A stretch of DNA of 64,000 bases, from contig DYJD01000009.1 of NCBI GenBank assembly GCA_020723325.1, positions 1 to 64,000 of the forward strand, given 5' to 3'. The translations under genes were made by a program, and so were the position numbers. Shown piece by piece: positions 26,184 through 34,811 of the stretch. Position 1 is the stretch's first letter. Every line of letters begins with the position of its first letter. The stretch is from Desulfosudis oleivorans. GTDB taxonomy: Bacteria; Desulfobacterota; Desulfobacteria; Desulfobacterales; SURF-7. The notes beneath the pieces were generated by a model. It saw only the letters and a list, made by a program, of their open reading frames with translations. It made no database searches and was not told the DNA's origin.

Positions 26184-26846
26184 TTATTTTGAAATCAAAC
26201 GATCAAAAAGCACCAGATTCCGGGTGGGCCGGATACGATAGAGTTGCGCCGGCCGGTGCACGCCGGTGCGGACCTCGGCCACGGGTTCCAGGAAGTCCAG
26301 GTCGTTGAGCTTGCGGCGGAAGGCGCTCTTGTCCAATTTATTACCGATGACCATTTCATAGGTTTTTTGCAGCTCCGTGAGGGTGAAGGCCGGGGGCAGC
26401 AAATAGCACGGCAAGGCGGAATAGGCGGACTTGTTCCGCAGGCGCTCCACGGCAAAGGCAATGATGCGGTTGTGGTCAAAAGGCAGTTGGGGCAGGTCGT
26501 CCACCGGCAGCAAGGTGCAAGCGGTCGGCCCTTGCTCTATCAGAACCGTGCTGTCGACCAGGGCGTAATAGGCAATGCTCACAGACCAGCCCCGGGGGTC
26601 CCGGGCCCCGCCACTGAAGGAATACAGTTGCTCCAGGTAAGGTGAAACCAGGCCGGTCTTTTCCTTGAGTACCCGCCGTGCGCCGGCCCGGCTGTCCACA
26701 TCGGTTTCCGCGTGGATATACCCTCCGGGCAGGGCCAGTTGATCCATATAGGGTTCATGGGTGCGCTTCAGCAGGAGGACCTGCAAGCCTCCTTCCACTA
26801 AGGTGAACAAGACCACATCGACGGTGAGGATGATTTTTTGTTCCAT
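26184..26846 (-). CDS. nrtR: NrtR, Nudix-fold transcriptional regulator of NAD metabolism
   Basis: 220 residues. The N-terminal Nudix-like domain has LALPGGYIHAETDVDSRAGARRVLKEKTGL, where the catalytic REXXEE part is lost, as in NrtR sensors of ADP-ribose. The C-terminal winged helix (about 145-220) shows FTLTELQKTYEMVIGNKLDKSAFRRKLND and the end pattern GVHRPAQLYRI typical of the family. It is divergent from an operon containing nicotinamidase and nicotinate phosphoribosyltransferase genes, with a good operator between, so the assignment is well supported by context. Confidence 0.88.
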   Translation of the reverse strand: MEQKIILTVDVVLFTLVEGGLQVLLLKRTHEPYMDQLALPGGYIHAETDVDSRAGARRVLKEKTGLVSPYLEQLYSFSGGARDPRGWSVSIAYYALVDSTVLIEQGPTACTLLPVDDLPQLPFDHNRIIAFAVERLRNKSAYSALPCYLLPPAFTLTELQKTYEMVIGNKLDKSAFRRKLNDLDFLEPVAEVRTGVHRPAQLYRIRPTRNLVLFDRLISK

Positions 26847-26951
26847 GCTGCCTCATTAATGATTTATTTTCAAAATACAAATAAGTTTTTTGAAAGTCAA
26901 TCAGCAATTTACCCTTTATAAAAAATCATTCTCCATATTTTTTGAAAATAT

Positions 26952-26984
26952 TTAGTTGCATTTTGCCACTAAGTAGATTATATT
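26952..26984 (+). promoter_or_regulatory. sigma-70 promoter with NrtR-type operator
   Basis: Operator: TTAGTTGC-N5-GCCACTAA at 26952-26972, an inverted repeat with 7 of 8 matching arm positions. Promoter: TTGCAT (26956-26961), 17-base spacer, TATATT (26979-26984). The operator covers the -35 and most of the spacer, so bound NrtR would block RNA polymerase at the NAD operon 89 bases downstream. Confidence 0.75.
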
Positions 26985-27072
26985 CTCATCAAAAGCCCGG
27001 GGAAAGGGCCCGTAATCGGATTTCAAATCGAAAATATCAAATTTGAAATCCTTTCCTGGAAAGGAGGAAATT

Positions 27073-27942
27073 ATGCGCAACCCAACCAAAATTCATCTCC
27101 TGATCATCGACCCCCAAAACGATTTTTGCGATATCCCTGAAAAAGAGCTGCCCATTGATCCCAAATCATCGGCAGCCGGGAAGCCGGCGCCGCTTTACAG
27201 GCCATCTTTGCCGGTGGCCGGCGGGGATGCGGACATGAAACGCCTGGCCGCCTTTATCGACCGCCTGGGCAAGAAACTTTACGATATCCACGTTACCTTG
27301 GATTCCCATAATCCCGTGGATATTGCCCACCCGGCCTGGTGGATGAATGCCAAGGGCGAGGCGCCCGCTCCTTTTTCCTTAATCTCCGAGGGGGATGTGG
27401 TGAACGGCGCATGGAAAGCGCGCAATCCCCTGGCCCGGTCCCACAGTCTGCATTATGTCCGCTCCCTGTCGGCCAACGGCCGCTACCAACTGGTGATCTG
27501 GCCGGAACATTGCCTGATCGGTTCCTGGGGCCATAATGTGCACCCGGCGGTGAAGGGCGCCCTGGATCGCTGGGCCCGGACCAAGCTGGAAGTGGTGGAT
27601 TTCGTCACCAAGGGTTCCAACCCCCTTACCGAGCATTATTCAGCGGTTCAGGCGGAAGTGCCGGACCCCAACGACCCCTCCACCATGCTGAACAGCCGGT
27701 TGATCAAGACCCTGGGGGAGGCGGATCAGGTGCTCATCGCCGGCGAGGCCCTGTCCCATTGCGTGGCCAACACCGTGCGGGATATTGCCGACAATTTCGG
27801 CGAGGAGAATATTCGCAAGCTGGTGGTGCTGACGGATTGCGCCAGTTCCGTGGCGGGCTTCGAGGATCTGGGCGCCCGCTTTCTCACGGAGATGACCGCC
27901 CGGGGCATGCAGACCACTCGTTCCGCGGATTTTACGGCCTGA
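27073..27942 (+). CDS. nicotinamidase-like cysteine hydrolase
   Basis: 289 residues from ATG 27073 (GGAAAGGAGG upstream). Isochorismatase fold: catalytic Asp in LLIIDPQNDFCD, metal ligands near LDSHNPVDIAHP, a conserved WPEHC segment and the nucleophilic Cys in GEALSHCVANTVRDI. Nicotinamidases turn nicotinamide into nicotinate. It is longer than Escherichia coli PncA (about 210 residues) because of insertions near residues 30-55 and 95-130. First gene of an operon, under an NrtR-type operator, ending in nicotinate phosphoribosyltransferase. Confidence 0.82.
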   Translation: MRNPTKIHLLIIDPQNDFCDIPEKELPIDPKSSAAGKPAPLYRPSLPVAGGDADMKRLAAFIDRLGKKLYDIHVTLDSHNPVDIAHPAWWMNAKGEAPAPFSLISEGDVVNGAWKARNPLARSHSLHYVRSLSANGRYQLVIWPEHCLIGSWGHNVHPAVKGALDRWARTKLEVVDFVTKGSNPLTEHYSAVQAEVPDPNDPSTMLNSRLIKTLGEADQVLIAGEALSHCVANTVRDIADNFGEENIRKLVVLTDCASSVAGFEDLGARFLTEMTARGMQTTRSADFTA

Positions 27943-27996
27943 AGGCAGGTCGGGGTGTCGGCAACCAACGCAGCAAGCAAGTATAAGGAGGTTTAT

Positions 27997-28722
27997 ATGA
28001 AACTGTTCACGGATGAAATGCAAACCGGTCAGGTGGGTAATTTCACCTTCTCCGGAGTCCGGCCGGAAAAACTAGGCGCCACGGAATATACCCTGGTCAC
28101 CTTGGTCATGGATAAAACCGGCAGTGTCAGCGGTTTTGAAAACAACCTGCTGGAAGTCAAACGCTCCGTGGTGGAGGCCTGCCGCAAAAGCCCGCGGGCC
28201 GAATATCTCCTATTCCGCAGCGTGGAATTCAACGATCAAGTGGATGAGGTCCACGGCTTTGTGGAATTGGCCACCATCGACGCCACCCAATACCGGGCGC
28301 CGCAATGCGCCGGCGCCACCGCCCTCTTTGATGCGGTCTATTCGGCCGTGGCCGCCACCAATGCCTATGCCCGCACATTAACGGACAAGGATTTCGGCGC
28401 CAATGCCATTGTGATCGTCGTGACCGACGGTGATGACAATGTCTCCCGGCAGACCGTGAAAGCCGTGGCCGCTGAAATCAAGCAAGGGGTGCGCAATGAA
28501 TGGCTGGAATCCCTGCTGGTGATCCTGGTGGGCGTCAATGCCGGCCATTGTCAACAAAAGCTGAATGCCTTTTATCATCAAGGCGGTCTCAGCCAGTATG
28601 TGGATGCGGGCAGCGCCACCCCCCAGAAATTGGCCAAATTGGCGGATTTTGTCTCCCGCAGCATCACTTCCCAGTCCCAGAGCCTGGGCTCGGGTGGTGC
28701 CAGCAAGGTTTTGACCTTTTAA
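27997..28722 (+). CDS. VWA-domain protein, TerY-like
   Basis: 241 residues; AAGGAGG precedes the ATG. The von Willebrand A domain has its metal-site loop as VMDKTGSVSGF (D-x-T-G-S instead of the usual DxSxS), a conserved Thr in GATALFDAVYSA and VTDGDDNVSR. TerY-like VWA proteins occur in triads with a PP2C phosphatase and a protein kinase, exactly the two genes that follow. The domain probably acts as a metal-dependent protein-binding scaffold in that triad. Confidence 0.8.
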   Translation: MKLFTDEMQTGQVGNFTFSGVRPEKLGATEYTLVTLVMDKTGSVSGFENNLLEVKRSVVEACRKSPRAEYLLFRSVEFNDQVDEVHGFVELATIDATQYRAPQCAGATALFDAVYSAVAATNAYARTLTDKDFGANAIVIVVTDGDDNVSRQTVKAVAAEIKQGVRNEWLESLLVILVGVNAGHCQQKLNAFYHQGGLSQYVDAGSATPQKLAKLADFVSRSITSQSQSLGSGGASKVLTF

Positions 28723-28748
28723 GCAGCAGAACGAACCGGAGGCGACCC

Positions 28749-29591
28749 ATGAATGTCGATCACTACTTCACCATTGGAAGTATGCATGCGGTCCAGGGCC
28801 TTCCTTGCGAAGATTATGCCGGGTCGGGCGTCTGGGATGATCGTCTGTATTACGGCATGGTGGCGGACGGTTGTTCCGGCGCCCGGGCCCGCACCGATAT
28901 CGGCGCCCGGGTGATCAGCCTGGCTTTCACTAAAACTTTAAAGACCCGCCAAGCCCTTACCGGCGGATGGTTTCAGGGGGATTTTTTGGATCAGCTCCGG
29001 GAAGCATTTAAAAACTCGAGACTGTCCGATGATCCCGATGATTATTTCGCAACCATGGTGGGGTTCGCGGCCACGGCCGAGCAGGCCGAAGTTTTTCTCA
29101 TGGGGGACGGCGCCGTGGCCGCCCACTATAAAGATGACAGGCTGCAACTCGTGGAAGTGAATTGGTACAATAACATGCCCTACTACCTCAATTACTCGCT
29201 TGCCCCGGAGATGGATAGACATTATTGGGAGCACTTGGCCGCCGCACCTGCCGGAATATTGGAACAACGCACAACCATATTTCGCCGGATGGAAAACAGC
29301 ATTGAAATCCTCACCTCAAACAGTGAACATCTGGATTTTGATACAGCCGCAAAAGGACTCACTTTCCAATTTCAAGGACGTGATTTGAAAGCTCTGGCGG
29401 TCATGACGGATGGGATCACACAAATCAACGGGGTCCCGGCTCCGGAGGTTGCAAGCCGCCTGCTGGCCTTTAAAACCCGGCAAGGTGTCTTTGTTAAACG
29501 CCGCAGCCTGAAAGCCCTTGCCGAATTTCATAAAAACGGCCAGGTGGCGCGGGATGATCTGGCCCTGGCTTGTGTGGTGTGGGAGGATTAG
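28749..29591 (+). CDS. PP2C-like protein phosphatase of the TerY-P triad
   Basis: 280 residues from ATG 28749 (GGAGGCGACCC upstream). PP2C-type metal motifs: GLPCEDYAG, GMVADGCSGA (in place of DGHGG), FLMGDGAVA, VMTDGITQ and RDDLALACV near the C-terminus, which gives the last metal-binding Asp. It removes phosphate from Ser/Thr in partner proteins. It sits between VWA and kinase genes with gaps of 26 and 6 bases. Confidence 0.8.
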   Translation: MNVDHYFTIGSMHAVQGLPCEDYAGSGVWDDRLYYGMVADGCSGARARTDIGARVISLAFTKTLKTRQALTGGWFQGDFLDQLREAFKNSRLSDDPDDYFATMVGFAATAEQAEVFLMGDGAVAAHYKDDRLQLVEVNWYNNMPYYLNYSLAPEMDRHYWEHLAAAPAGILEQRTTIFRRMENSIEILTSNSEHLDFDTAAKGLTFQFQGRDLKALAVMTDGITQINGVPAPEVASRLLAFKTRQGVFVKRRSLKALAEFHKNGQVARDDLALACVVWED

Positions 29592-29597
29592 AGCAAG

Positions 29598-31367
29598 ATG
29601 GAAACCGCAAAATCCATAAGAGTGATCATGCCCGGCAAGGGCGAGCTATCTCTGCTGCCTCAAGATCACCTGGCCACCGGCGGTGAAGGTGCGGTTTATC
29701 TCAAGAACGGACTGGCATTCAAACTCTATCTGGATCCCCAGAAGGCCAGGAGCCATGGGATGGAAGCCAAGATCCGGCTGCTGGCCGGCATCCGCCATCC
29801 GTACATTCTCGCGCCCCTGGACATTCTTTGCAACCCCCGGCAGGAAATGATCGGCTACTATATGCCCATGGCCTCAGGGGTGCCCTTGATGCGGGTGTTC
29901 ACCAGCACCTGGCGGGACCAAAACAATTTCACGGACCGGGAAGCCATCAAACTGGTGGAAAATATGCGCATGGCGGTGCAGGCAGCTCACGGGCTCGCGG
30001 CCCTGATTGTGGACGGCAACGAAACCAATTGGCTGGCCGACGGGATTAGCCCCCACATCATCGACGTGGACAGTTGGCAGATCGGACCCTTTCCGGCCAC
30101 GGCGGTGATGGCTTCCATCCACGACTTTCATGCGGCGGCACCGTGTCAGGGCTCGGACTGGTTTGCCTGGGGTATAGTCACCTTCCAGGTCTTCACCGGC
30201 ATCCATCCGTATAAGGGCGTGCATCCGGATTTCAAAAAAGGCGATCTGGAAGCCCGGATGCGGGCCAATGTTTCGATTTTCGATCCCCGCACCAAACGGA
30301 ACAGTGCCGTGCGAAGTTTTTCCGTCATCCCGCCCAACCTGGCCTCCTGGTATGAAGGCATGTTTCAACAAGGGGATCGCAGCGCGCCGCCACCGGTGCA
30401 GCCCTGGACGCCGACGGTTACGGCCCCCACCATTCTTCATCTGCATACCGCCGGCCCCGGTTTGCTCAAACACGAGTGCTTTATGAATCTGCCGGGCCTG
30501 ATCAAAAAGATAACGGACAATGGCATCGCCTTTTTTGAAAAAGACGGCCTCTTGTGGGCCCACGACCTGGAGCAACGACGGCCCCTGCCTGATCTTGGGG
30601 ACGAAACCATCCAGGCCATCCTGCAGCAGCAGGCTTGTCTGGTGCGCAAAGGCCCAGATCTCATGCTGGTGAATGTGGACGGCCCCTCGTTGCGCGCAAG
30701 CATCCTTTCAAGTTCGGCTGTCGGCGCGGTTCATATGCCGCAACCCATGGGGCTGCCCTTCCAGGCCGCCAAGCTGGTGACCTGGGGCGATCGTGCCTTT
30801 GCCCTGAATTTCCGTAGTGAAAACGGCATGACGGAAATCAATCTGGAAGTTCTCCAAGGGCGGCCGGTCCTCTCCCTGGGGGCCTCCTGGCCGGTTCATC
30901 CCCTATCCACCCGGTTTTTTGACGGCTTCGGCGTGATGGACTGCCTGGGCCAACCCTTTGTTGTGCAACCGGAAGGACCTTCCGCGGTTCTGATCCACCG
31001 GGCCCCGGCCCTGGGTGAATATCGCTTGGTGAACGGTCAGGCCGCCAACCGGCATCATTTGATGCTGCATGCCATACGCAAAGCCGATGGCCGCCTCTAT
31101 CGCCTGCGACTAGATCTGATGAGTGGGCTCTATAACCTCATCTCTGCTGTGCCGGTGGATGTGGCTGACCTGAATGTGGCGGTTAATGCCAAAGGGATTG
31201 CCGTGGCAATTTTCGAAGATGAGGAAGTGACCGTATGGAATACCCTGGGACAGGGTGAAAAGACCATTGCCGATCCGGCCATTGTTCAAAATATGCGGCT
31301 TTTTGCGCTGAATGATGCTATCTATTACCATACCGGCGGGAAAATTTTTCGGCTGAGCCTGAATTAG
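29598..31367 (+). CDS. protein-kinase-fold protein of the TerY-P triad
   Basis: 589 residues. The kinase domain spans about residues 20-260: glycine loop ATGGEGAVYL, ATP-binding Lys in LAFKLYL, HPYILAPLD, a catalytic loop reading DGNETNWLAD (Asp and Asn kept, the HRD His-Arg not seen) and a metal-binding DVDSW in place of DFG. GSDWFAWGIVTFQVFTGIHPYKG matches subdomain IX. The C-terminal half (about 285-589) is beta-rich and could be a propeller-like repeat. Third gene of the VWA/PP2C/kinase triad; expected to phosphorylate partners counteracted by the PP2C. Confidence 0.78.
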   Translation: METAKSIRVIMPGKGELSLLPQDHLATGGEGAVYLKNGLAFKLYLDPQKARSHGMEAKIRLLAGIRHPYILAPLDILCNPRQEMIGYYMPMASGVPLMRVFTSTWRDQNNFTDREAIKLVENMRMAVQAAHGLAALIVDGNETNWLADGISPHIIDVDSWQIGPFPATAVMASIHDFHAAAPCQGSDWFAWGIVTFQVFTGIHPYKGVHPDFKKGDLEARMRANVSIFDPRTKRNSAVRSFSVIPPNLASWYEGMFQQGDRSAPPPVQPWTPTVTAPTILHLHTAGPGLLKHECFMNLPGLIKKITDNGIAFFEKDGLLWAHDLEQRRPLPDLGDETIQAILQQQACLVRKGPDLMLVNVDGPSLRASILSSSAVGAVHMPQPMGLPFQAAKLVTWGDRAFALNFRSENGMTEINLEVLQGRPVLSLGASWPVHPLSTRFFDGFGVMDCLGQPFVVQPEGPSAVLIHRAPALGEYRLVNGQAANRHHLMLHAIRKADGRLYRLRLDLMSGLYNLISAVPVDVADLNVAVNAKGIAVAIFEDEEVTVWNTLGQGEKTIADPAIVQNMRLFALNDAIYYHTGGKIFRLSLN

Positions 31368-31493
31368 TTTTCCATAAACCCATTGCCTATGGTGGTGAAC
31401 CCGGATAGGTTCTACCGATCCGGCGAGAAATGATATGGGTTCTTCCTCGGAAAAGCCCTGAATGATGGCGAAGAGGAAGAACCATGTAATATT

Positions 31494-31550
31494 TTGGAGT
31501 GCGGCGACGTGTCGCCGCTGTTAAAGCGCGGACGCGTCCGCGCATTCCAA
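31494..31550. repeat. 57-bp double-hairpin palindromic element
   Basis: Terminal inverted arms TTGGAGTGC and GCATTCCAA enclose two perfect hairpins, GCGGCGAC-GTCGCCGC and GCGCGGAC-GTCCGCGC. This is the form of a REP/MITE-type mobile palindrome. It lies between the kinase and pncB genes, ending a dozen bases before the pncB start, and could affect readthrough. Confidence 0.65.
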
Positions 31551-31561
31551 AGGAACAATCC

Positions 31562-32758
31562 ATGAACCTTAAACCCATCATAAACAGCCTTTTGGATACG
31601 GACCTGTATAAACTCACCATGCTCCAGGTGCTCCTGCATCAATTCCCCGGCGCGGAAGGCGAGTACCACTTCAAATGCAGAAACCGCCTGGCAAAGCCCC
31701 TTGCGCTCTTCAAGGATGAAATCGCGGCCCAGGTGGATCATCTATGCACCTTGCGTTTTCAAAAGGAGGAACTCGACTACCTGAGGAGTATGCGCTTCAT
31801 CAAAGGCGACCTGGTGGACTATCTGGACCTGTTCCAGTTCCGGCGGCGTTTCATCCACATCACAACCGCTCCGGACGAACCCCTGCGGCTGGAAATCATT
31901 GCCAAAGGCCCCCTGATCCAGGTGATGCTGTTTGAGCTTTTCATTCTCGCCATTGTGGCGGAAGTCTTTCACAGCCATTTTGACCAGGCAGCCTGTGTCC
32001 AGGAAGGACGCCTGCGCTTGGCAAACAAAATTGAGGCGGTGCGGGAATTCGGCCGGAAACCGGCCCGCCGGCATCCGTACATTTTCTTTGAATTCGGCAC
32101 GCGCCGCAGGGCCTCCAGGATCTGGCAGGAGGAAGTGGTCACCACCCTGGCCCGGGAATTACCCGAATACTTTCGGGGCACCAGCAATGTGGATCTGGCC
32201 CGGCGTTACAACCTCACCCCCATCGGCACCATGGCCCATGAATATCTCCAGGCCCATCAGGCCTTCGGCTACCGGCTGCGGGATTTTCAAAAAATGGCCC
32301 TGGAAAACTGGGTCAGGGAATACCGTGGTGATCTGGGCATCGCCCTCACCGACACCGTGGGCATGGATGCCTTTCTCATGGATTTTGATCTTTATTTTGC
32401 CAAGCTTTTTGACGGCCTGCGCCACGACTCCGGTGATCCCTTTATCTGGGGGGAGAAAGCCCTTTCCCATTATGAAAAACTGCGCATCGACCCCAACACC
32501 AAAATGCTGACCTTCTCGGACAGCCTGGATTTTCAAAAAACCTTTGACCTGTATCAGACTTTTGGAGACCGCACCAGGATCGGCTTCGGCATCGGCACCC
32601 ATCTCACCAATGATCTGGGTGTGGAAGCGCCCAATATCGTCATGAAGATCATGGCCTGCAACGGCAGCCCGGTGGCCAAGATCTCGGACGCGCCCGGCAA
32701 GACAACTTTTCAGGACGGGACCTTTATGGCGTATTTGCGGCAGGTTTTTGGGCAGTAA
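31562..32758 (+). CDS. pncB: nicotinate phosphoribosyltransferase
   Basis: 398 residues from ATG 31562 (AAAGGAAC upstream). Converts nicotinate and PRPP to nicotinate mononucleotide in the Preiss-Handler NAD salvage route. Motifs: DTDLYKLTM at the N-terminus, FEFGTRRRAS, TSNVDLARRYNLTPIGTMAHEY (containing the phospho-His site of the family), DTVGMDAFL and RHDSGDPF, and the C-terminal KTTFQDGTF. It takes up nicotinate made by the nicotinamidase at the head of the operon. A decayed fragment of a second copy lies at 33224. Confidence 0.9.
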   Translation: MNLKPIINSLLDTDLYKLTMLQVLLHQFPGAEGEYHFKCRNRLAKPLALFKDEIAAQVDHLCTLRFQKEELDYLRSMRFIKGDLVDYLDLFQFRRRFIHITTAPDEPLRLEIIAKGPLIQVMLFELFILAIVAEVFHSHFDQAACVQEGRLRLANKIEAVREFGRKPARRHPYIFFEFGTRRRASRIWQEEVVTTLARELPEYFRGTSNVDLARRYNLTPIGTMAHEYLQAHQAFGYRLRDFQKMALENWVREYRGDLGIALTDTVGMDAFLMDFDLYFAKLFDGLRHDSGDPFIWGEKALSHYEKLRIDPNTKMLTFSDSLDFQKTFDLYQTFGDRTRIGFGIGTHLTNDLGVEAPNIVMKIMACNGSPVAKISDAPGKTTFQDGTFMAYLRQVFGQ

Positions 32759-32813
32759 TCAGACCGTGCTTAAAAGCACTCTAATGTAAAAATAGATTTG
32801 GCAGGGAGGCAGA

Positions 32814-33050
32814 ATGAGAATCGAGGAAATTAAGCAAGAAATAGATCGCTTATTACTTTCTGAGAAACTACTGTTGGTGGAAGATTTATGGGATTCCATC
32901 GCAAAAAGTAATTCTGAACTTCCTTTTCCAGATTGGCAAAAAAAAGAGCTTGAAAAAAGATATGCAGAATATAAAGCCGGCAAACAAAGTCTTCATGATT
33001 GGGAGGACGTGCATGAGGGCTTAAGAAATAAATATAGTAGTAACACATGA
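32814..33050 (+). CDS. addiction-module antitoxin-like protein (TIGR02574 type)
   Basis: 78 residues with GGCAGGGAGG upstream. The layout EEIKQEIDRLLLSEKLLLVEDLWDSIA then LPFPDWQKKELEKRYAEYKAGKQSLHDWEDV is that of the short helical addiction-module components paired with RelE/ParE toxins. The expected toxin start overlaps its end: ATG AGG GCT is followed at once by a stop (TAA) and by a short open stretch, so the toxin gene appears broken or lost. Confidence 0.7.
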   Translation: MRIEEIKQEIDRLLLSEKLLLVEDLWDSIAKSNSELPFPDWQKKELEKRYAEYKAGKQSLHDWEDVHEGLRNKYSSNT

Positions 33051-33223
33051 TCTTGGCCCAGTAACATTTAATCCTTACCGCTACAATTACTCGCGTTTTC
33101 TGAAGGACTGCTTAGGATATCACAGCGTTCACCCTTTTTCGATGCGTGAGCTGAAAATTTATTAAATCCGAAAATCCAGCCGATTGTCTTAATTCTTCAT
33201 AATCAATGAGTACACTTTTTTTT

Positions 33224-33424
33224 CCACCCTGGCCAGGGATTTGCCCGACTTCTTCAAGGGCACCAGCAATGTGGATCTGGCCCGGCGCTACAGCCTCACC
33301 CCCATCGGCACAATGGCCCATGAATACATCCAGGCCCATCAGGCGTACGGCTACCGGCTTCGAGATTTTCAGAAAATGACCATAGAAAACCGGGTCAAGG
33401 AATAACGAGGTGATCTGGGGATCG
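33224..33424 (+). pseudogene. fragment of a second pncB gene
   Basis: About 200 bases matching 32142-32344 inside pncB at roughly 85 percent by eye, in the same orientation. The translated match includes GTSNVDLARRYSLTPIGTMA. A TAC codon of pncB is TAA here (GAATAACGAGG), and both ends of the homology are abrupt. A remnant of a duplicated or horizontally acquired paralogue. The surrounding 33051-33223 and 33425-33638 show no gene. Confidence 0.85.
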
Positions 33425-33638
33425 GAAGCACCCAAATAATTTTGATTAAAGAATAGCTCCCCAAAATGGCACGGCTTTTCCCCGTCACTCTCAGTGACAT
33501 GTTCGTTCGTCCTTACCTCGGAGAGTGAATTCCTTTGTGTGCGCTCTTCTTTTTTGACCGTGACCGATCTTCCTCATCAGAATGATCCGGATCAATACGG
33601 CTTTTTGCATCCGTACTAGTAAAAGGCTCTGCCACTTT

Positions 33639-33896
33639 TTAAATTTCTTTTGATTCGTAATCGGGAAGCATAATTATAGCAGAATGTACATTAAATGCCT
33701 TGGCGAGCTGCTCTGCCCTTTTCTTACCAATTTCTAATTATTCGTTTTCAAGCATACTGATATTTTTTGAATTGACAGAGCAATATTTTGATAATTCCTC
33801 TTGAGTTCATCCTTTTAATTCGCGTAACATTTTAATTACTTCCCCGGTAGTTAAAATCGCATGCTGTTTTGCCGGTTTAAAATCCGATCTTTTCAT
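33639..33896 (-). pseudogene. broken XRE-family helix-turn-helix gene
   Basis: Reading from ATG 33896 gives 85 codons that are XRE-like throughout (VIKMLRELKG-stop-TQEELSKYCSV, NSKNISMLENE-stop-LEIGKKRAEQLAKAFNV) with two in-frame stops: TGA where Trp is usual and TAA where Arg or similar is expected. Two point changes are enough to explain it. Probably a former antitoxin or small regulator. Alternative decoding of TGA would not rescue the TAA. Confidence 0.75.
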
Positions 33897-33928
33897 TTTC
33901 GTTATTTAACTCCTTAGTATCATCATAT

Positions 33929-34759
33929 TTAATTCGATTTCCTCGCCTTAATTATCAAATATTTAGCATTTTGGGACCAAATCGAAGCCATCTGGCACCA
34001 AAAATCAAGCAGAGCCTCATAGAACTCAACTGTATTTTCCTTGACAATAGTTGCTTTATTGGCAGATGTTGCTTCAAATAGCTTTATCCATGAGGGTTGG
34101 GTGGCATTTGTTAAATCGGTGATTTCAATTGAATCAAACCCATTCTGGTTCAACATCGCAAGGAGTTCGCTTTCTTTTAACAAAGACTTGGCAACAAATG
34201 TCTCTGCCAGCAGTCTTTGATCCGCATCGGCAACATCATCATGTAGCACAACGCCGTCGGCAATTAGAATGGTGCCGCCCGGTTTTAATACCCGCCATGC
34301 TTCGCGCAAGGCCTCCTCATGTCCTATATGGTGAATTGATTCCAACAATATGGTGCTGTTAAAATGTCGATCCTCATAGGGCAGCTTGCAAGCATCGCCG
34401 ACACAGAATGTCACTTTATTGGAAAGCCCTGCCTGGGCAGCCCAGGCTGCGGCTTTTGCTTGCTGCTGCGGATTGATGGTAATGCCATCGACCTGGCAAC
34501 CTTTTTGTTTTGCAATTTCAATGGCTGGGATACCGCACCCGCATCCGATATCCAAGAGGCGAGCATTGGGTGGAACGTCAATTTGGTCAATCACAACCTG
34601 GGTTAAGTGTTCTGTGGCTTGGGCCATATCTGCCTGGGGATTTGAATCGTCCCAATATCCCAGATGGATTTGCTGCCGGGTCACTTGTTCGAAAAAAAGT
34701 ACTGCCGGAGAATTATAATAGGCATTGATTTTTGCATTATGAGTGTTTGTGTTTGGCAT
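33929..34759 (-). CDS. SAM-dependent methyltransferase of small-molecule type
   Basis: 276 residues; AGGAGTAAACAT precedes the ATG. Class I fold: motif I LLDIGCGCGIPAIEIA, post-I acidic segment VDGITINPQQ, FCVGDACKLPYEDRHF (motif II), LLESIHHI and RVLKPGGTILIAD. The N-terminal YYNSPAVLFFEQVTRQQIHLGYWDD is typical of tocopherol/RebM/sarcosine-type N-, O- or C-methyltransferases. It follows the NRPS gene on the same strand by 52 bases, so it probably methylates the NRPS product or intermediate. Confidence 0.8.
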   Translation of the reverse strand: MPNTNTHNAKINAYYNSPAVLFFEQVTRQQIHLGYWDDSNPQADMAQATEHLTQVVIDQIDVPPNARLLDIGCGCGIPAIEIAKQKGCQVDGITINPQQQAKAAAWAAQAGLSNKVTFCVGDACKLPYEDRHFNSTILLESIHHIGHEEALREAWRVLKPGGTILIADGVVLHDDVADADQRLLAETFVAKSLLKESELLAMLNQNGFDSIEITDLTNATQPSWIKLFEATSANKATIVKENTVEFYEALLDFWCQMASIWSQNAKYLIIKARKSN

Positions 34760-34811
34760 ATGTTTACTCCTTATTGAATAATTGAATAGTTCTTTATTGA
34801 TTCATCGCATA

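Noticed and set aside
33112-33435. 107-codon minus-strand frame
   Set aside because: It is the antisense of the pncB fragment on the plus strand.
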